7,468 nucleotides of DNA, taken from Alphaproteobacteria bacterium (lineage in GTDB: Bacteria; Pseudomonadota; Alphaproteobacteria; Rhodospirillales; Rhodospirillaceae). Numbering within the stretch: the stretch's first letter is position 1; every line of letters begins with the position of its first letter. The translations under genes and the position numbers were made by a program. The stretch spans positions 1 to 7,468 of the forward strand of contig QKGW01000082.1 of the NCBI GenBank assembly GCA_003250275.1, written 5' to 3'. Below the pieces are notes generated by a model that saw nothing but the letters and a program-made list of their open reading frames with translations, did no database searches and was not told the origin of the DNA. Positions 5,415 to 7,468 of the stretch are shown here, piece after piece.

Positions 5415-7079
5415 TTACCAGTTGCGGAACCGCGCCGGCGGCTCGTAGAGGCCGCCCGACCAGGTGACGAGATCCTTCATCGACTTGGCCGCGAGCAGGT
5501 CGCGGCTGGCACGGTCGCGATCGACGCCGAGATCCTCGGGGGTCATCACGATTTTCGCGTCGCGCAGACGCCGGGTTTCCTCAGGCTTCGCCTTGAGGCC
5601 GATCTCGGTATAGCCAGCCACCGCGCGGATCGCCGCCATGCGGGTTTCCATGCTGCCGCAGCGGCTGAGGTAGGCGATGCCTTCCTCGGTGATGATGTGG
5701 GTGACGTCGTCGCCGTAGATCATCACCGGCGGCAGTTCGAGACCGGCGTTCTTGGCGAGCTTGAGCGCGTCGAGCTCCTCGACGAACGCGGGCTCGCGGC
5801 CCTCGCCGAAGGTTTCCACGCCCTGCACGACGAGGCGCTTGCCGCGCTGCATCTGGCCGATCTGCTCGTACATCGACGGCAGTTCCTGGCCGCACTTCAG
5901 CCACGCCTCGGTCGAGTGACGGCGGCCCTTCGGGTCGCAGCCCATGTTCGGCGCGCCGCCGAAGCCCGCGACGCGGTTGGCGGTGGCGGTGGAGGAGTTG
6001 CCGTAGGGGTCGATCTGCAGAGTGCCGCCGATGAACATGTCGACGGCGTAGTGGCCGGCGGTCTGCGCGAACGCGCGGTTGGAACGGAGGGTGCCGTCGG
6101 GGCCGATGAAGAACACGTCGGGCCGCGCCGCGACGTACTTCTCCATGCCGAGCTCACCGCCGAAGCAGTGGATGGTGTCGACCCAGCCCTCTTCGATCGC
6201 AGGGATCATCGTCGGGTGCGGGTTGAGGATCATGTGCGTGCAGCACTTGCCCTTGAGCTTCAGCTCCTCGCCGTAGGTCGGCAGCATCAGTTCGATCGCC
6301 GAGGTGAGGAAGCCGATGCCATGGTTCATGCTCGACACGCTGTATTCGGCGTAGATGCCCTTGAGGGCGAGCATCGCGAGCAGGATCTGGTTGTCGGTGA
6401 TCAGCGCCGGGTCACGGGTGAACAGCGGCTCGATGAAGAACGGCTTGGGCGATTCCACCACCGCGTCGATCCAGCCCGAGGGGATGTCGATGCGCGGCAG
6501 CTTGTCGACGATCTTGTTCACCTGGGCGATGACGATGCCCTGGCGGAACTTGGTCGCCTCGACGATCACCGGGGTGTCCTCGGTGTTGAAGCCGGTGTAG
6601 AGGTTGCCCTCGCGGTCGGCCTCGTAGGCGCAGATCAGCGACACCTTCGGGGTGAGGTCGAGGAAGTAGCGGCCGAACAGCTCAAGGTAGGTGTGGATCG
6701 CGCCGAGCTCGAGCTTGCCCTCGCGGATGAACTTCGCGACGCGGCCGGCCTGCGGCCCGCCGAAGGCGAAGTCGAGCTTCTTCGCGATGCCCTGTTCGAA
6801 CAGATCGAGGTGCGCGGCGAGCGGCACCGCGGACTGCACCATGTGCAGGTCGTGGACCTTGCTCTTGTCGACCTTGAGCAGGCACTCGGCGAGGAAGTCC
6901 GCCTGCTTCTGGTTGTTGCCCTCGATATTGACGCGGTCGCCGGGGCGGATCACCGCCTCGAGCAGGCCAACCACGTCCTTGGCTTCGACGCGCTTGCCCT
7001 TGCCGATGAACTTATCGGCGGCGGCCATCCGTTCGGCGGTGTCCGCCGCGAGCGTGTCCCATGTCCTTTGCGTCTTCAT
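5415..7079 (-). CDS. madA: MadA, acetyl-S-ACP:malonate ACP-transferase (alpha subunit)
   Basis: The 554-residue protein exchanges the acetyl group on MadE for malonyl, forming malonyl-ACP and free acetate, the entry step of each cycle. It belongs to the MdcA family, distantly related to CoA transferases and to citrate lyase alpha (CitF). Conserved-looking stretches are NIEGNNQKQADFLAECL (51-67), GRYFLDLTPKVSLICAYEAD (136-155), SSMNHGIGFLTSAIELMLP (249-267), GLRxx-type Gly-rich NSSTATANRVAGFGGAPNMG (361-380), GRRHSTEAW (385-393) and ITEEGIAYLSRCGSMETR (463-480). The length matches MdcA (about 550). The ATG at 7079-7077 overlaps the stop of the upstream ligase gene by four bases (ATGA). A GAGG site about 9 bases upstream, inside that gene, indicates coupled translation. 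No frameshift or missing block is visible. Confidence 0.95.
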   Translation of the reverse strand: MKTQRTWDTLAADTAERMAAADKFIGKGKRVEAKDVVGLLEAVIRPGDRVNIEGNNQKQADFLAECLLKVDKSKVHDLHMVQSAVPLAAHLDLFEQGIAKKLDFAFGGPQAGRVAKFIREGKLELGAIHTYLELFGRYFLDLTPKVSLICAYEADREGNLYTGFNTEDTPVIVEATKFRQGIVIAQVNKIVDKLPRIDIPSGWIDAVVESPKPFFIEPLFTRDPALITDNQILLAMLALKGIYAEYSVSSMNHGIGFLTSAIELMLPTYGEELKLKGKCCTHMILNPHPTMIPAIEEGWVDTIHCFGGELGMEKYVAARPDVFFIGPDGTLRSNRAFAQTAGHYAVDMFIGGTLQIDPYGNSSTATANRVAGFGGAPNMGCDPKGRRHSTEAWLKCGQELPSMYEQIGQMQRGKRLVVQGVETFGEGREPAFVEELDALKLAKNAGLELPPVMIYGDDVTHIITEEGIAYLSRCGSMETRMAAIRAVAGYTEIGLKAKPEETRRLRDAKIVMTPEDLGVDRDRASRDLLAAKSMKDLVTWSGGLYEPPARFRNW

Positions 7080-7468
7080 GAAGCGGACCTCGTTTGGGTG
7101 TGTTCAAATGCGGGTTCGGGGAGAAACCGCATTTCTCCGGAATGAAAGGCATGAACGGCGCCGCTCGGGTCGCGGACCAGAAGGCCGCCGTCCGCGGCAA
7201 GGCCCACCGCCTCGCCGGTCGAAGTTCCCTCGGCGGAGTCGAACGCAACCGCGCGGCCGAGGGTGCAGGACGCGGCGTTCCAGGCGCCGCGTACCGGCTC
7301 GAAACCGCGGTCCCGCCAAATCGCGAGCCAGGTTTCGAGGGCGTCGAGAACGGCGTGAAAAATCCGCCGGCGGGGTATCGGGCGTGCCGAGACCACCGCC
7401 AGCGAAGTCGCGACTTCCCGAAGCTCAAGGGGGAAATCGTCCGCCGTCTGGGAAAGGTTGAGGCCGAC
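7076..7468 (-). CDS. Biotin-protein ligase, C-terminal part (cut by window edge)
   Basis: The frame enters from the right edge and ends at TGA 7078-7076, leaving 130 C-terminal residues. It should activate biotin as biotinyl-AMP and transfer it to the MadF lysine. The visible part starts in the end of the catalytic domain: VGLNLSQ (a BirA-like strand) and EVATSLA, then a helix and the signature-like GFEPVRGAWNAASCTLG. The tail is a small beta-rich SH3-like domain typical of BirA C-termini (GEAVGLAADGGLLVRDPSG). The catalytic GRGRxG motif lies outside the window. In-frame GTG 7396-7394 is an internal codon, not a start, because homology continues upstream. The ATGA overlap with madA places the gene in the operon. 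It could instead belong to the biotin/lipoate ligase family with a DUF4444-like tail. I give no symbol because the N-terminus is unseen. Confidence 0.82.
   Translation of the reverse strand, partial: VGLNLSQTADDFPLELREVATSLAVVSARPIPRRRIFHAVLDALETWLAIWRDRGFEPVRGAWNAASCTLGRAVAFDSAEGTSTGEAVGLAADGGLLVRDPSGAVHAFHSGEMRFLPEPAFEHTQTRSAS

Noticed and set aside
3907..5448. A 513-codon open frame on the plus strand opposite madD, madC and madE
   Set aside because: It is antisense to three recognised genes and crosses their gene borders. The composition is that of a codon-bias shadow.
5325..7145. A 606-codon open frame on the plus strand opposite madA
   Set aside because: It is antisense to a clear MadA gene. 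Its product is a low-complexity mix rich in Ala, Arg, Asp, Glu and His, as expected from the mirror frame of GC-rich codons, and it has no recognisable domain.
1..7468. CRISPR arrays, tRNA or rRNA genes, insertion sequences and phage genes
   Set aside because: I saw no direct-repeat arrays, RNA gene signatures, transposase or integrase. The window is filled by one collinear operon.

Overview
The window is most of an operon for the biotin-dependent, Na+-translocating type of malonate decarboxylase (the Mad system known from Malonomonas rubra). Every gene lies on the minus strand, so transcription runs from the right end (7468) to the left end (1). The order is: biotin-protein ligase (C-terminal part only, cut by the right edge), madA, madE, madC, madD, madH, madK, madF, madL, madM (cut by the left edge). 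The segment madA-E-C-D-H-K-F-L-M has the same order as the M. rubra cluster as I remember it (madYZGBAECDHKFLMN). The genes are packed tightly, with overlaps or gaps of about 4 to 77 bases, and no stretch over 300 bases is free of genes.

How the parts work together. MadL and MadM form the malonate carrier in the membrane. MadK attaches the 2'-(5''-phosphoribosyl)-3'-dephospho-CoA group to the small acyl carrier protein MadE. MadH acetylates the thiol of that group at the expense of ATP. MadA swaps the acetyl for malonyl, giving malonyl-ACP. MadC and MadD move the malonyl carboxyl group to biotin on MadF, which regenerates acetyl-ACP. In the known system the membrane protein MadB then decarboxylates carboxybiotin and pumps Na+ out. 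Neither madB nor the prosthetic-group precursor gene madG is visible here; if present they should lie to the right of the window, upstream of the ligase. The biotin carrier and the adjoining ligase separate this from the soluble, biotin-independent Mdc type of Klebsiella and Pseudomonas.

Organism. The DNA is very GC-rich (about two thirds by eye), with G/C-ending codons and strong AGGAGG-type ribosome sites. This suggests a high-GC Gram-negative bacterium, possibly an alphaproteobacterium; that placement is a guess from composition.

What stands out: a biotin-protein ligase directly upstream of madA and overlapping it by ATGA; a 69-residue stand-alone biotin carrier; and RNA hairpins in the only sizeable intercistronic gaps (madK-madF, madF-madL, madL-madM), which could set unequal expression of catalytic, carrier and transporter genes.
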